This document shows, piece by piece, positions 1 through 8,107 of a stretch of DNA of 64,000 nucleotides. Source of the DNA: DATCMU01 sp036563245. GTDB lineage: Bacteria > Pseudomonadota > Alphaproteobacteria > Rhizobiales > Devosiaceae. The notes under the pieces were generated by a model. It did no database searches. It was not told where the DNA came from and worked only from the letters and a program-made list of their open reading frames with translations. Made by a program: the position numbers and the translations under genes. The stretch covers positions 1 through 64,000 of the forward strand of contig DATCMU010000014.1 in the NCBI GenBank assembly GCA_036563245.1, read 5' to 3'. Numbering within the stretch: position 1 is the first letter of the stretch; every line of letters starts with the position of its first letter.

Positions 1-1883
1 GAGAGTTGCAGGGTATGCCGGCAATCAGGGTAGTTCGAGCAGCCGATGAAGGCACCGTACTTGCCCAGCTTGAGCGAGAGCGTGCCCGTGCCGCAGGTGG
101 GGCAACGGCGCGGGTCGGACCCGTCTTCGCGCGGCGGAAAGATATGATCGCCGAGCAACTCGTTGAGTGCATCGAGCACCTCGGAGACCCTGAGGTCCTT
201 GATCTCCGCGGTATGGCGGGAAAATTCGTCCCAGAACCGGCGCAGCACCGCCTTGTAATCTTCCTCGCCAGCGGCGATTCGGTCGAGCTGCTGTTCGAGA
301 TCGGCGGTGAAGCCGAACTCGACATAGCGGGTGAAGAAGCTTTCAAGAAAAGCCGTCACCAGCCGGCCGCGATCCTCTGGCACCAGAGCGCGCTTTTCGA
401 GCCGCACATAGTCGCGATCCTTGAGCACGGTGAGGGTCGAGGCGTAGGTGGAGGGGCGCCCGATGCCGAGCTCCTCCATCTTCTTGATGAGGCTTGCCTC
501 GGTGTAGCGGGGCGGTGGCTGGGTGAAGTGCTGTTCGATATCGCATTTCTCCAGCGCCGGCCTGTCGCCCACGGCCAGCGGCGGCAATTCGCGGCTGTCC
601 TCGTCGTCGGAATTGTCCTCGCCAACGCCATAAAGCGCGAGAAAACCGGGGAATGTGACGACCGAACCCGTGGCCCTGAGGGCGATGGCGCGGCCCGGGG
701 CGGCGACGGAGATGTCGGCGGTGGTGCGCGCGATCTCGGCAGAGCGCATCTGGCTAGCCAGCGTGCGCCGCCAGATCAGGCCGTAGAGCTTGAGTTGATC
801 GGCCTCGAGGTCGCGTGACTGGTCGGGGTGCCGCGACATGTCGGTGGGGCGGATAGCCTCGTGCGCTTCCTGCGCGTTCTTGGCCTTGGTCTGGTAGATG
901 CGCGCTTTCTCGGGCAGGTACTCGCTGCCGAATTCCTTGGCAATTGCGGTACGTGCCTGGTCGATGCCCTCGGGGGCCATCTGCACCGCGTCGGTCCGCA
1001 TATAGGTGATCAGGCCGCTTTCATAGAGCCGCTGGGCGACCTGCATGGTGCGGGACGGGGCAAAACCAAGCCTGCTCGAAGCGTCCTGCTGCAGCGTCGA
1101 CGTGGTGAACGGGGGATATGGATTGCGCTTGGTGGGCTTCTTTTCGACGCTTTCGACGGTGAAAGCGCCGGCCTCGATGGCTGTCTTGAGCTCTTCGGCG
1201 TCCTTGGAGGACTTCACATCGAGCTTGTCCGTCTTCTTGCCGTCGACGGAATAAAGACGCGCTTCGAATGACTTGCCGGCCTGATTGAGCGTCGCGGCGA
1301 CGCTCCAGTATTCCTCGGCCCGGAAGCGCTCGATCTCGGACTCCCTGTCGCACACGAGGCGCAGGGCGACAGACTGCACGCGGCCCGCCGACCGCGAACC
1401 GGGCAGCTTGCGCCATAGTACGGGAGATAGCGTGAAGCCGACGAGATAGTCGAGCGCACGCCGGGCGAGATAGGCGTCGACCAGGGGCTCGTCGATGTCG
1501 CGCGGCGCCTTCATCGCCTCGGTCACCGCTGCCTTGGTAATGGCGTTGAACACCACGCGGCGCACAGGTTGTCCCTTGAGGACCTTCTTCTGCCTGAGCA
1601 CGTCGAGCACGTGCCAGGAGATGGCCTCTCCCTCGCGGTCGGGGTCGGTGGCGAGGATCAGTTCGTCGGCGCTCTTGACGGCCTTCGCTATGTCGGTGAG
1701 CCGCTTCCTGGACGCAGTGTCGACCTCCCAGGACATGGCGAAATCTTCGTCGGGGCGCACAGAGCCGTCCTTGGCAGGCAAATCGCGGACGTGGCCGAAG
1801 CTGGCCAGAACCTCGTAGTCCTTGCCCAGATACTTGTTGATTGTCTTGGCTTTGGCCGGACTTTCAACGATGACGACTTTCAT
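1..1883 (-). CDS. topA: DNA topoisomerase I (partial, C-terminus outside window)
   Basis: Type IA topoisomerase that relaxes negative supercoils through a 5'-phosphotyrosine intermediate. About 627 residues are visible. The Toprim domain starts with VESPAKA (E7) and carries the acidic motif DPDREGE around residues 80-86. The active-site tyrosine lies in GLITYMRTD near residue 294. A C4 zinc finger begins with CPTCGTG around residue 597 and continues to the window edge, so further zinc/basic repeats should follow outside. The ATG at 1883 begins with the family-typical MKVVIVESPAKAK. It lies downstream of dprA on the same strand, 90 bases away, a common alphaproteobacterial order. Confidence 0.97.
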   Translation of the reverse strand, partial: MKVVIVESPAKAKTINKYLGKDYEVLASFGHVRDLPAKDGSVRPDEDFAMSWEVDTASRKRLTDIAKAVKSADELILATDPDREGEAISWHVLDVLRQKKVLKGQPVRRVVFNAITKAAVTEAMKAPRDIDEPLVDAYLARRALDYLVGFTLSPVLWRKLPGSRSAGRVQSVALRLVCDRESEIERFRAEEYWSVAATLNQAGKSFEARLYSVDGKKTDKLDVKSSKDAEELKTAIEAGAFTVESVEKKPTKRNPYPPFTTSTLQQDASSRLGFAPSRTMQVAQRLYESGLITYMRTDAVQMAPEGIDQARTAIAKEFGSEYLPEKARIYQTKAKNAQEAHEAIRPTDMSRHPDQSRDLEADQLKLYGLIWRRTLASQMRSAEIARTTADISVAAPGRAIALRATGSVVTFPGFLALYGVGEDNSDDEDSRELPPLAVGDRPALEKCDIEQHFTQPPPRYTEASLIKKMEELGIGRPSTYASTLTVLKDRDYVRLEKRALVPEDRGRLVTAFLESFFTRYVEFGFTADLEQQLDRIAAGEEDYKAVLRRFWDEFSRHTAEIKDLRVSEVLDALNELLGDHIFPPREDGSDPRRCPTCGTGTLSLKLGKYGAFIGCSNYPDCRHTLQL

Positions 1884-1973
1884 GCCAAGACTACTCCGCA
1901 ACGCACTCGAATGGGTGCGCAACATGGTGAAAGCGACCCTTACTGTCAATCGCCGCCCTTGTGGACCGGCCGA

Positions 1974-3161
1974 TCAGAGGCGCCAGGCGACCAGTTGACC
2001 GGCGGAGCGTGAGAGCCGGCCAGCGAGCTCAAGTTCGAGCAGCATGGTCTGCAGCGCGCCGGCGGGAATCCCGGTCTGCTGGATGATGACGTCGATGTGG
2101 ATCGGAGTTACGGAAAGCGCGTCCGCCAGCAATTGGCGCTGGTCGTCCGTGGGGTCGCGTTCCTGGCCTTCGCCATCGCCGGAGAAGTCGAACTCGGGGT
2201 CGTATTCGGGGTCGAACAGAGTCTTTCGTGTCGGGTCGGCGGTGGCAAGCTCGGAGATGATGTCTCCAGCGCCGGTCACCAGACGCGCACCCTGCTGGAT
2301 CAGGGCATTCCCGCCCTCCGCACGCGGATCCAGAGGCGATCCGGGTACGGCAAACACCTCGCGATTCTGCTCGAGCGCCATGCGGGCAGTGATCAGGGAG
2401 CCCGAGCGCCTGGCCGCTTCCACGACCAGAATACCTAGAGACAGGCCGGAAACCAGACGGTTTCGCCGCGGAAAGTCGCGCGCCCTTGGCACCCAGCCAA
2501 GGGGCATCTCGGTGAGAAGGGCTCCGCCCGAATCAACGATCTCGCGGGCCAGTGGGATATTTTCGTCGGGGTATATGCGATCGAGGCCCCCGGCGAGCAC
2601 CGCGACTGTGCCCGTGGTGAGCGTTGCGCGGTGGGCCGCGGTGTCGATACCCCGCGCCAGGCCCGAAACGACCAGGTAGCCCGCATCCCCAAGTTCGCCT
2701 GCAAGCAGCGCCGTCATGCGGGTGCCCGCGGCAGAGGCGTTGCGCGCACCCACGATCCCGACAGTCCTGTCCCAGTTCAGTGTTTCCCCGCCCCAGATCG
2801 AGATCAATGGCGGTGCGGCCGGGATATGGCGCAGAAGTTCGGGATAGTCGTGTTCGCCCGTTGCCACGAGGCGCGCGCCGAGAGCCTCGACGCGATCGAG
2901 TTCGGTCTCCGCAGCCTCCGCGTCCACGATGCTGAGCGATTGGCTTCGTCCGCCTCGCCGGATGAGATCGGGCAGTGCTTCAATGGCCGCTTCCGCCGAA
3001 CCGAACCGGTTGAGCAACTGTCGAAAGGTGACAGGCCCGACATTTTCGGTGCGGATCAGGCGCAGCCAGGCAATGCGCTGGGAACGCGAAAGCGAACCGC
3101 TGGGATCTGGCGCTCCCAATTCAGCCGGCTTTCCCGCCGCCGATGCGTGGCTCGCTGCCAT
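1974..3161 (-). CDS. dprA: DNA-processing protein DprA
   Basis: DprA/Smf protein, which in characterised bacteria binds incoming single-stranded DNA and loads RecA during transformation. About 395 residues. The Rossmann-like core shows VGIVGARNAS, SGLARGIDTAAH, the TEMPLG turn and FPRRNRLVSG, followed by the SGSLITARMALEQ and VFAVPGS strands. The C-terminal 70 residues look like the DprA winged-helix domain. The open frame extends upstream to 3260, but that part is out-of-frame plsY sequence; the ATG at 3161 gives a family-like N-terminus and overlaps plsY by 41 bases, so the start is uncertain by some residues. Presence of dprA alone does not show natural competence. Confidence 0.93.
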   Translation of the reverse strand: MAASHASAAGKPAELGAPDPSGSLSRSQRIAWLRLIRTENVGPVTFRQLLNRFGSAEAAIEALPDLIRRGGRSQSLSIVDAEAAETELDRVEALGARLVATGEHDYPELLRHIPAAPPLISIWGGETLNWDRTVGIVGARNASAAGTRMTALLAGELGDAGYLVVSGLARGIDTAAHRATLTTGTVAVLAGGLDRIYPDENIPLAREIVDSGGALLTEMPLGWVPRARDFPRRNRLVSGLSLGILVVEAARRSGSLITARMALEQNREVFAVPGSPLDPRAEGGNALIQQGARLVTGAGDIISELATADPTRKTLFDPEYDPEFDFSGDGEGQERDPTDDQRQLLADALSVTPIHIDVIIQQTGIPAGALQTMLLELELAGRLSRSAGQLVAWRL

Positions 3162-3732
3162 CGAGCAGGCGCGCGATATTGGCGCGATGCTTGAAGAACA
3201 GCAGCAACGACATGGCAACCGCCTGACCGGCAAGGTGCGGTCCGGAAAGGATATAGGCAAAGATGGGAGCGGTGCCGGCGGCGGTCAGGGCGGCCAGGGA
3301 GGATACGCGCCTGACCACGGCGATGAACAGCCAGACGGCACAGAATACTGCGCCGACCATCCAGTTGATGCCCAGAAGCACGCCAATATAGGTGGCTACA
3401 CCCTTGCCGCCCTTGAACCCCAGCCATACGGGGAAGATGTGGCCGATAAACGCCGCAAAGCCGGCAATGGAATAGGCCAGCGGCGGATATGGAAACATGT
3501 AGCGAACAAGAATGACCGCAAAGAAGCCCTTGGCGGCATCGAGCACCAGGGTCAGGGCGGCGAGCTCGCGCCGGCCTGTGCGCAGGACATTGGTGGCGCC
3601 GATATTGCCCGAGCCGATGCCCCGAATATCCCCAAGCCCTGCTGCACGGGTGATGAGCAGGCCGAAGGGGATGGACCCCAGCAGATAGCCCGCCACCAGG
3701 GCGATGACGATGCTTGTGATGTCGATATTCAT
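3121..3732 (-). CDS. plsY: acyl-phosphate:glycerol-3-phosphate acyltransferase PlsY
   Basis: Inner-membrane enzyme that transfers an acyl group from acyl-phosphate to glycerol-3-phosphate, the first step of phospholipid synthesis (partner PlsX not in window). 203 residues, the usual length, with about five hydrophobic segments. Family motifs are visible: GYLLGSIPFG near the N-terminus, GSGNIGATNVLRTG around residues 41-54, the DAAKG motif near 65, and GFKGGKGVATY near 105. The start ATG overlaps the stop of the upstream pyrC' by four bases (ATGA), implying translational coupling. Its 3' end overlaps the dprA start. Confidence 0.97.
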   Translation of the reverse strand: MNIDITSIVIALVAGYLLGSIPFGLLITRAAGLGDIRGIGSGNIGATNVLRTGRRELAALTLVLDAAKGFFAVILVRYMFPYPPLAYSIAGFAAFIGHIFPVWLGFKGGKGVATYIGVLLGINWMVGAVFCAVWLFIAVVRRVSSLAALTAAGTAPIFAYILSGPHLAGQAVAMSLLLFFKHRANIARLLDGSEPRIGGGKAG

Positions 3733-5030
3733 TGTTGCGGTTCCTCGAACCTGTGAACCTCGTGGCCACCGACGTAAGTGCGCATGACCTTACCCATCAT
3801 TCGGGCGCCTTCGAAAGCGGTATTGCGCGAACGCGACAGCATGCGTTTCTCTTCGACGACCCAGGGGTAATCGAGATCGAGCAGGATCAGATCGGCGGGC
3901 GCGCCGCGCGCGATCCGACCTGAGGGCAGGCGCAGGATCCGGGCGGGACCGGACGTCATGGCGCGCAGGACGGTCAACAGGTCAACCTCGCCGGCATGCA
4001 CGAGCCTCAGCGCGGCGGCAAGCATGGTTTCAAGCCCTATGGCGCCGGCGGCGGCTTCGGCGAATGGCTGGCGCTTGCCCTCGCTGTCCTGCGGGTCGTG
4101 GTCGGAATGGATCGCGTCGATTACCCCCTCACGTAGCGCCGCGACCATGGCCTCCCGATCGGTCTCATGCCTGAGGGGTGGCGAAAGGCGGAAGAAGGTG
4201 CGGTAGGAGCCGATGTCATTCTCGTTCAGCGAGAGGTTGTTGATCGAGACGCCACAAGTGATCGAGTCGCTGCCTGTCTTGGCACGGGCGACAATCTGGG
4301 CCGAACGGGCGCAGGAGATCTGGGCCGCGTGATATCGAGCGCCAGTGAGCGCGGCCAATTGCAGATCGCGGTCGAGGGGGATCGTTTCGGCTTCGCGCGG
4401 AATGCCCTTCAGCCCGAGGGCGGAGGCCAGCAACCCCTCGTTCATCACGCCTTCGCCGATCAGGCCCAGGTCGGCAGGCTGATGAACAACCGGCATGTCG
4501 AAATTCGAGGCATAGGTGAGGGCGGCCCGCAACAGGCTTGCCGACTGGATGGATTTGCGTCCTTCGGCAAAGCAGACGGCTCCGGCCTCCCGCAACAGGC
4601 CGAATTCGGTGATGTCCTTGCCTTCCAGCCCCCTGGTCATGGCGGCGGCAGGCAGGATGTTGACCCGGGCGGTCGCCTTGGCGCGGCGGATCAGGAAATC
4701 GACAAGGGCGCTGTCGTCGATCACGGGCTGGGTGTCGGGCATCAGCACGAAGGAGGTGATGCCCCCTGCTGCGGCGGCAGCCGAGGCGCTGGCAAGGGTT
4801 TCGCGGTATTCGTGGCCCGGCTCACCGGTGAAGACGCGCATGTCTATGAGGCCGGGGGCCAGCAACAGTCCCTTGGCGTCGATCCGTGTCGCGCCTTCGG
4901 GCGCACCGGGTGCGGCGCCTTCGACAATGTCTGAAATGACGCCGCCTTCGACCGCGAGGGCCCCATAGATATCGGTATTGGTCGCAGGATCGACGATGCG
5001 GGCGTTTTCGATGAGCAGCGGCGCGGTCAT
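3729..5030 (-). CDS. dihydroorotase-like protein, probably non-catalytic PyrC'
   Basis: Amidohydrolase-fold protein of 433 residues directly downstream of pyrB and overlapping it by four bases. The overall fold markers are present (PGLIDMRVF, FVLMPDTQP, C-terminal GRIARGAPADLILLD). The metal site is not: the usual HxH after GLID is replaced by RVF, the late TDHAPH-type motif reads HSDHDPQ, and the zone that normally supplies the two middle histidines reads MPVVHQPAD and YHAAQISCA. In other bacteria such inactive dihydroorotases (PyrC' or PyrX) form a structural complex with aspartate transcarbamoylase. I infer the same here; a separate active PyrC should exist elsewhere in the genome. Confidence 0.9.
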   Translation of the reverse strand: MTAPLLIENARIVDPATNTDIYGALAVEGGVISDIVEGAAPGAPEGATRIDAKGLLLAPGLIDMRVFTGEPGHEYRETLASASAAAAAGGITSFVLMPDTQPVIDDSALVDFLIRRAKATARVNILPAAAMTRGLEGKDITEFGLLREAGAVCFAEGRKSIQSASLLRAALTYASNFDMPVVHQPADLGLIGEGVMNEGLLASALGLKGIPREAETIPLDRDLQLAALTGARYHAAQISCARSAQIVARAKTGSDSITCGVSINNLSLNENDIGSYRTFFRLSPPLRHETDREAMVAALREGVIDAIHSDHDPQDSEGKRQPFAEAAAGAIGLETMLAAALRLVHAGEVDLLTVLRAMTSGPARILRLPSGRIARGAPADLILLDLDYPWVVEEKRMLSRSRNTAFEGARMMGKVMRTYVGGHEVHRFEEPQQ

Positions 5031-6022
5031 CGGCTTGCTCCCGTCTGGCCGGCAAGCAGGGAATCAAGCACCGCCATGCGCACGGCAACCCCCATTTCGA
5101 CCTGCTCGGTGATTACCGCGCGCGGGCTGTCGGCGATGGCCGGGTCGATTTCGACGCCTCGATTCATCGGGCCGGGATGCATGACGATGGCGTCGGGGCG
5201 GGCAACGGACAGCTTTTCCTCGTCGAGGCCATAGAACTGGTAGTACTCGCGCACTGACGGGATCATGCGGCCGGCGGCGCGCTCGTGTTGCAGGCGCAGC
5301 ATCATCACCACGTCGGCACTCTCGAGCCCCTTGCGCATGTCGGTGAACACCTCGCTGGCCATCTGCTCGATCCCGGTGGGCAGCAGGGTGCGGGGGGCAA
5401 CCACGCGTGTTCTGGCATTCATCTTGCCGAGCAAGAGCAGGTTGGAGCGGGCGACCCGGGAATTGGCGATATCTCCGCAGATTGCAACGGTCAGGCCGGA
5501 AAGCCGGCCCTTGTGGCGGCGAATGGTCAATGCATCGAGTAGCGCCTGCGTGGGGTGCTCATGTGCCCCGTCACCCGCGTTGACGACGGAGCAGCCGACC
5601 TTTTGCGAGAGCAGTTCGACGGCGCCGGCCGCGGAATGGCGTACGACGATCACATCGGGCTGCATGGCATTGAGGGTGGTCGCCGTATCGATCAGGGTCT
5701 CGCCCTTGGTAACCGACGACGTTCTGACCGACATGTTGACCACCAGCGCGCCCAACCGCTTTCCCGCGATCTCGAAAGACGCCTGGGTTCGGGTCGAAGG
5801 CTCGAAGAACAGGTTGATCTGGGTCTTGCCGGACAGCAGGGCGCGGGATTTGCCCGGCTCGCGCGAAACGGCGGTCATCGCTTCGGCCCTGTCCAGCAGG
5901 TCAAGGATTTGCACCGGATCCAGGTCGGCGATGCCGAGAAGGTGGCGCGGAGCCGGATGGTCACGGCCTGCGCCTGATCGGTAAGAGGCAGACGAGGGGT
6001 CCTGCGGCTGCATGCTGGCCAT
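5027..6022 (-). CDS. pyrB: aspartate carbamoyltransferase catalytic subunit
   Basis: Catalyses carbamoyl phosphate plus aspartate to carbamoyl aspartate, the committed step of pyrimidine synthesis. About 331 residues. Signatures: FFEPSTRTQASFE (carbamoyl-phosphate loop), the ATCase loop with SSVTKGETL, VVRHSAAGAVELL, HEHPTQALLDALTI, the hinge MLRLQHER and VMHPGPMNRGVEI near the C-terminus. The open frame runs on to 6568 but that part lies over ruvX in another frame; the ATG at 6022 follows an AAGGAG four bases upstream, and an in-frame ATG at 6013 is the alternative. No pyrI regulatory subunit is present. Coupled to the downstream dihydroorotase-like gene. Confidence 0.97.
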   Translation of the reverse strand: MASMQPQDPSSASYRSGAGRDHPAPRHLLGIADLDPVQILDLLDRAEAMTAVSREPGKSRALLSGKTQINLFFEPSTRTQASFEIAGKRLGALVVNMSVRTSSVTKGETLIDTATTLNAMQPDVIVVRHSAAGAVELLSQKVGCSVVNAGDGAHEHPTQALLDALTIRRHKGRLSGLTVAICGDIANSRVARSNLLLLGKMNARTRVVAPRTLLPTGIEQMASEVFTDMRKGLESADVVMMLRLQHERAAGRMIPSVREYYQFYGLDEEKLSVARPDAIVMHPGPMNRGVEIDPAIADSPRAVITEQVEMGVAVRMAVLDSLLAGQTGASR

Positions 6023-6146
6023 CGCGCTCCTTGCTGGGCGAAGCCGACGGGGGCCGGGCAATCGCCGGTGCCGCTCGCCAGCCTCTGGGCAATCGGGGTC
6101 TAGCGCAGGGCGGACGCATGGACAAGCGCCGACGCCGACAATCCTG

Positions 6147-6632
6147 TTAAGACCCCCGATTGCCGCCGCGTATGGCGCGCAGGCGCTCGAGCACACCCTG
6201 CAGGATATAGCTGGCCGCCAGCTTGTCGACCACCTCGGCCCTGCGGGCGCGCGAAAGATCGGCTTCGAGCATGGTCCGGGTAACGGCTGCGGTGGACAGG
6301 CGCTCGTCCCAGAACGCGATGGGCAGGGCGAGCTTGCCCGAAAGATTGCGCGCGAAAGCGCGCGTTGACTGGACGCGGGGGCCTTCGGAGCCGTCCATGT
6401 TGAGGGGAAGGCCCAGGACGATGCCGACGATGTTGTGCTGGGCGGCGAGGGCAATGATGCGCTCGGCATCGGCGGTGAACTTGGTGCGCCGGATCGTTTC
6501 GACCGGCGTCGCCGACATGCGCAGGCCGTCGGACACTGCAACGCCGATTGTCTTGGTCCCAAGATCAAGGCCCATGAGCTTGCCTGAAGGGGGCAAGCCG
6601 GCCAGCGGATTTTCTGCCTGGTGTTCTGTCAC
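6147..6632 (-). CDS. ruvX: putative pre-16S rRNA nuclease (YqgF/RuvX family)
   Basis: RNase H-like fold protein of the YqgF family, implicated in 5' maturation of 16S rRNA (formerly called a Holliday junction resolvase). About 161 residues from a GTG at 6632. Motifs: GLDLGTKTIGVAVSD with the first catalytic Asp, VLGLPLNMDGSEGPR, FWDERLST with the second acidic residue, and VDKLAASYIL near the C-terminus. No upstream ATG is plausible: the frame continues to 6803 but only over the divergent gene. The next in-frame ATG falls inside the first beta strand, so the GTG start is favoured. Divergent from the MBL-like gene with 78 bases between. Confidence 0.93.
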   Translation of the reverse strand: MTEHQAENPLAGLPPSGKLMGLDLGTKTIGVAVSDGLRMSATPVETIRRTKFTADAERIIALAAQHNIVGIVLGLPLNMDGSEGPRVQSTRAFARNLSGKLALPIAFWDERLSTAAVTRTMLEADLSRARRAEVVDKLAASYILQGVLERLRAIRGGNRGS

Positions 6633-6710
6633 GGTCCTGGAGCGCGTTTGGCGTTGCGGTCTCCCGGTTCTGCCCGTAACAGGCAGGACAGGCAAGCGCG
6701 GAGATGGACT

Positions 6711-7235
6711 GTGAAGCTGGTATGGCTGGGCAAATCGGGTTTTGTGCTGCAATCGGGCGGGACCACGATTGCGATCAGGGATACGACGCTCGACAGGAGC
6801 CATCTGGCCGAGGCCGACCTTGTCGTGAGCCTTTGCGCGACAGCGGACCTGCCCTTGTTCGACAAGTCACTGCGTACTGCCACGCGGCACCATCGCCCCC
6901 TTGATGATGCTGGCGCGAAAGAGGCAGCGGTCATGCGTGTGGACAAAGCGACCCTGGTGATCGATGCGTCCGGTGAACAACGGACAATACTGCAGGCAAC
7001 GGATCGGGCGGACGGCGATTGGGGGCGCTGGGCGGACCGTGCCGTTATCGTCATGGCTGGCGCGGGGCATTCGATCATCCGCTCGGGTCTCAAGGCGCTG
7101 GATCGTGCGAGGCCGTCGGTGATCGCGGTGGCGGTGGCGGACGGTGAAGTGGAGGAGGTTCTTGTCCAGTTGTCGTCGGCGCGCGGCGAGACTGGGCTGC
7201 AGATTCTCGATCCCGGTCTCGCCCTCGAGGCCTGA
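6711..7235 (+). CDS. degenerate metallo-beta-lactamase-fold protein, metal site lost
   Basis: 174 residues from a GTG at 6711 with GGAG seven bases upstream. The N-terminus VKLVWLGKSGFVLQSGG strongly resembles the first beta hairpin of UPF0173/UlaG-type metal-dependent hydrolases, which normally read WLGHS; here the His is Lys. No HxHxDH motif follows, and the protein is shorter than the roughly 230 residues of intact members. The strand order otherwise still looks like half an MBL fold (ADLVVSLCAT, RAVIVMAG, PSVIAVAV). It sits between ruvX and gatC. I infer a structurally retained, non-hydrolytic derivative; a true function cannot be given. Confidence 0.7.
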   Translation: MKLVWLGKSGFVLQSGGTTIAIRDTTLDRSHLAEADLVVSLCATADLPLFDKSLRTATRHHRPLDDAGAKEAAVMRVDKATLVIDASGEQRTILQATDRADGDWGRWADRAVIVMAGAGHSIIRSGLKALDRARPSVIAVAVADGEVEEVLVQLSSARGETGLQILDPGLALEA

Positions 7236-7320
7236 AGGGCAGTTGCCAGCCGGCGCGGGGCATTGTTAAAAGCCTCAAAGACCTTGATGGATTTCCCCCG
7301 TTCCAGATGGAGACGAACAA

Positions 7321-7608
7321 ATGTCGGTCGATACCGATACCGTGAAGCGAATCGGACGCTTGGCGCGAATACGGATCACGCCGGAAGAAGCAGAGGCCAT
7401 GACTGGCGAACTCAATGCGATTCTGGGGTTTGTCGAGCAATTGTCCGAAGTCGATGTTGCGGGCGTGGAGCCAATGAATTCGGTGACACCGATGCAATTG
7501 CGCAGGCGCGAGGACGTGGTGAGCGACGGCGGTTATGCCGAGCGGATCGTCGCCAATGCCCCGCTGTCGGAAGACAACTTCTTCATGGTGCCCAAGGTGG
7601 TGGAGTAG
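7321..7608 (+). CDS. gatC: aspartyl/glutamyl-tRNA amidotransferase subunit C
   Basis: Small subunit of GatCAB, which amidates Glu-tRNA(Gln) and/or Asp-tRNA(Asn). 95 residues, normal length. Typical sequence: MSVDTDTVKRIGRLARI, the INAILGFVEQL-like helix (LNAILGFVEQL), the VEPMNSVTPMQLRRR segment that wraps GatA, and the C-terminal FFMVPKVVE. GGAG lies eight bases before the ATG. A weak promoter-like pair (TTGCCA at 7243, TTAAAA at 7266, spacing 17) precedes it. It heads the gat cluster, but gatA and gatB do not follow immediately. Confidence 0.97.
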   Translation: MSVDTDTVKRIGRLARIRITPEEAEAMTGELNAILGFVEQLSEVDVAGVEPMNSVTPMQLRRREDVVSDGGYAERIVANAPLSEDNFFMVPKVVE

Positions 7609-7615
7609 TTCGGCC

Positions 7616-8083
7616 TTGCCAGTTGCCGTTGCAAACGAGACCCCGTTGCAGGACGATGTGCGCCATCTCATCGATGGGTTGAACATGCACCTCCTGCCGC
7701 TTTCACCCATCGAGTTCCAGTTCAAGATGACCGTGGAGCAGATGGCGGCGCCGGATACGACGGTATTCGTGGCAAGAGACGAGGCCGGCGGCGCGGTCGG
7801 TGTCGGGGCGCTAAAGGAACACGGTGATGGCAAGCTGGGCGAAGTGAAACGCATGTTCACCGCCCCTGAAGTGCGCGGCCAGCGCGTGGGTTCGGCAATT
7901 CTCGACGCCATCATCGAGCGGGCGCGGCAGCGCGGAATGAAGAGACTTGTGCTCGAAACCGGCGTCGGCGAAGGCTTTGCCGGTGCGTGGCGTCTCTACA
8001 GCAACAGGGGGTTCGTGCGCTGCGGCGCGGTGCTCGACTACCCGGATAGCGGCTATTCGGCCTTTTTCGAGATGGCGCTCTGA
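7616..8083 (+). CDS. GNAT family N-acetyltransferase
   Basis: About 155 residues with a GCN5-related acetyltransferase fold. The acetyl-CoA pyrophosphate loop is PEVRGQRVGSAILDAII; before it lies the beta4 strand LGEVKRMFTAP, and after it LVLETGVGEGFAGAWRLYSNRGF, the usual beta5-beta6 pattern. The substrate is unknown. The frame extends upstream only through the end of gatC; the TTG at 7616 with GGAG ten bases before it is the likely start, seven bases after the gatC stop. Its position between gatC and gatA implies co-transcription with the amidotransferase, but no functional link is shown. Confidence 0.88.
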   Translation: MPVAVANETPLQDDVRHLIDGLNMHLLPLSPIEFQFKMTVEQMAAPDTTVFVARDEAGGAVGVGALKEHGDGKLGEVKRMFTAPEVRGQRVGSAILDAIIERARQRGMKRLVLETGVGEGFAGAWRLYSNRGFVRCGAVLDYPDSGYSAFFEMAL

Positions 8084-8107
8084 CGCCCTCAAACCAGGAA
8101 ACGGTTC

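Noticed and set aside
6670..6686. CTGCC/GGCAG repeat between ruvX and the MBL-like gene
   Set aside because: Only five-base arms; expected by chance in GC-rich DNA.
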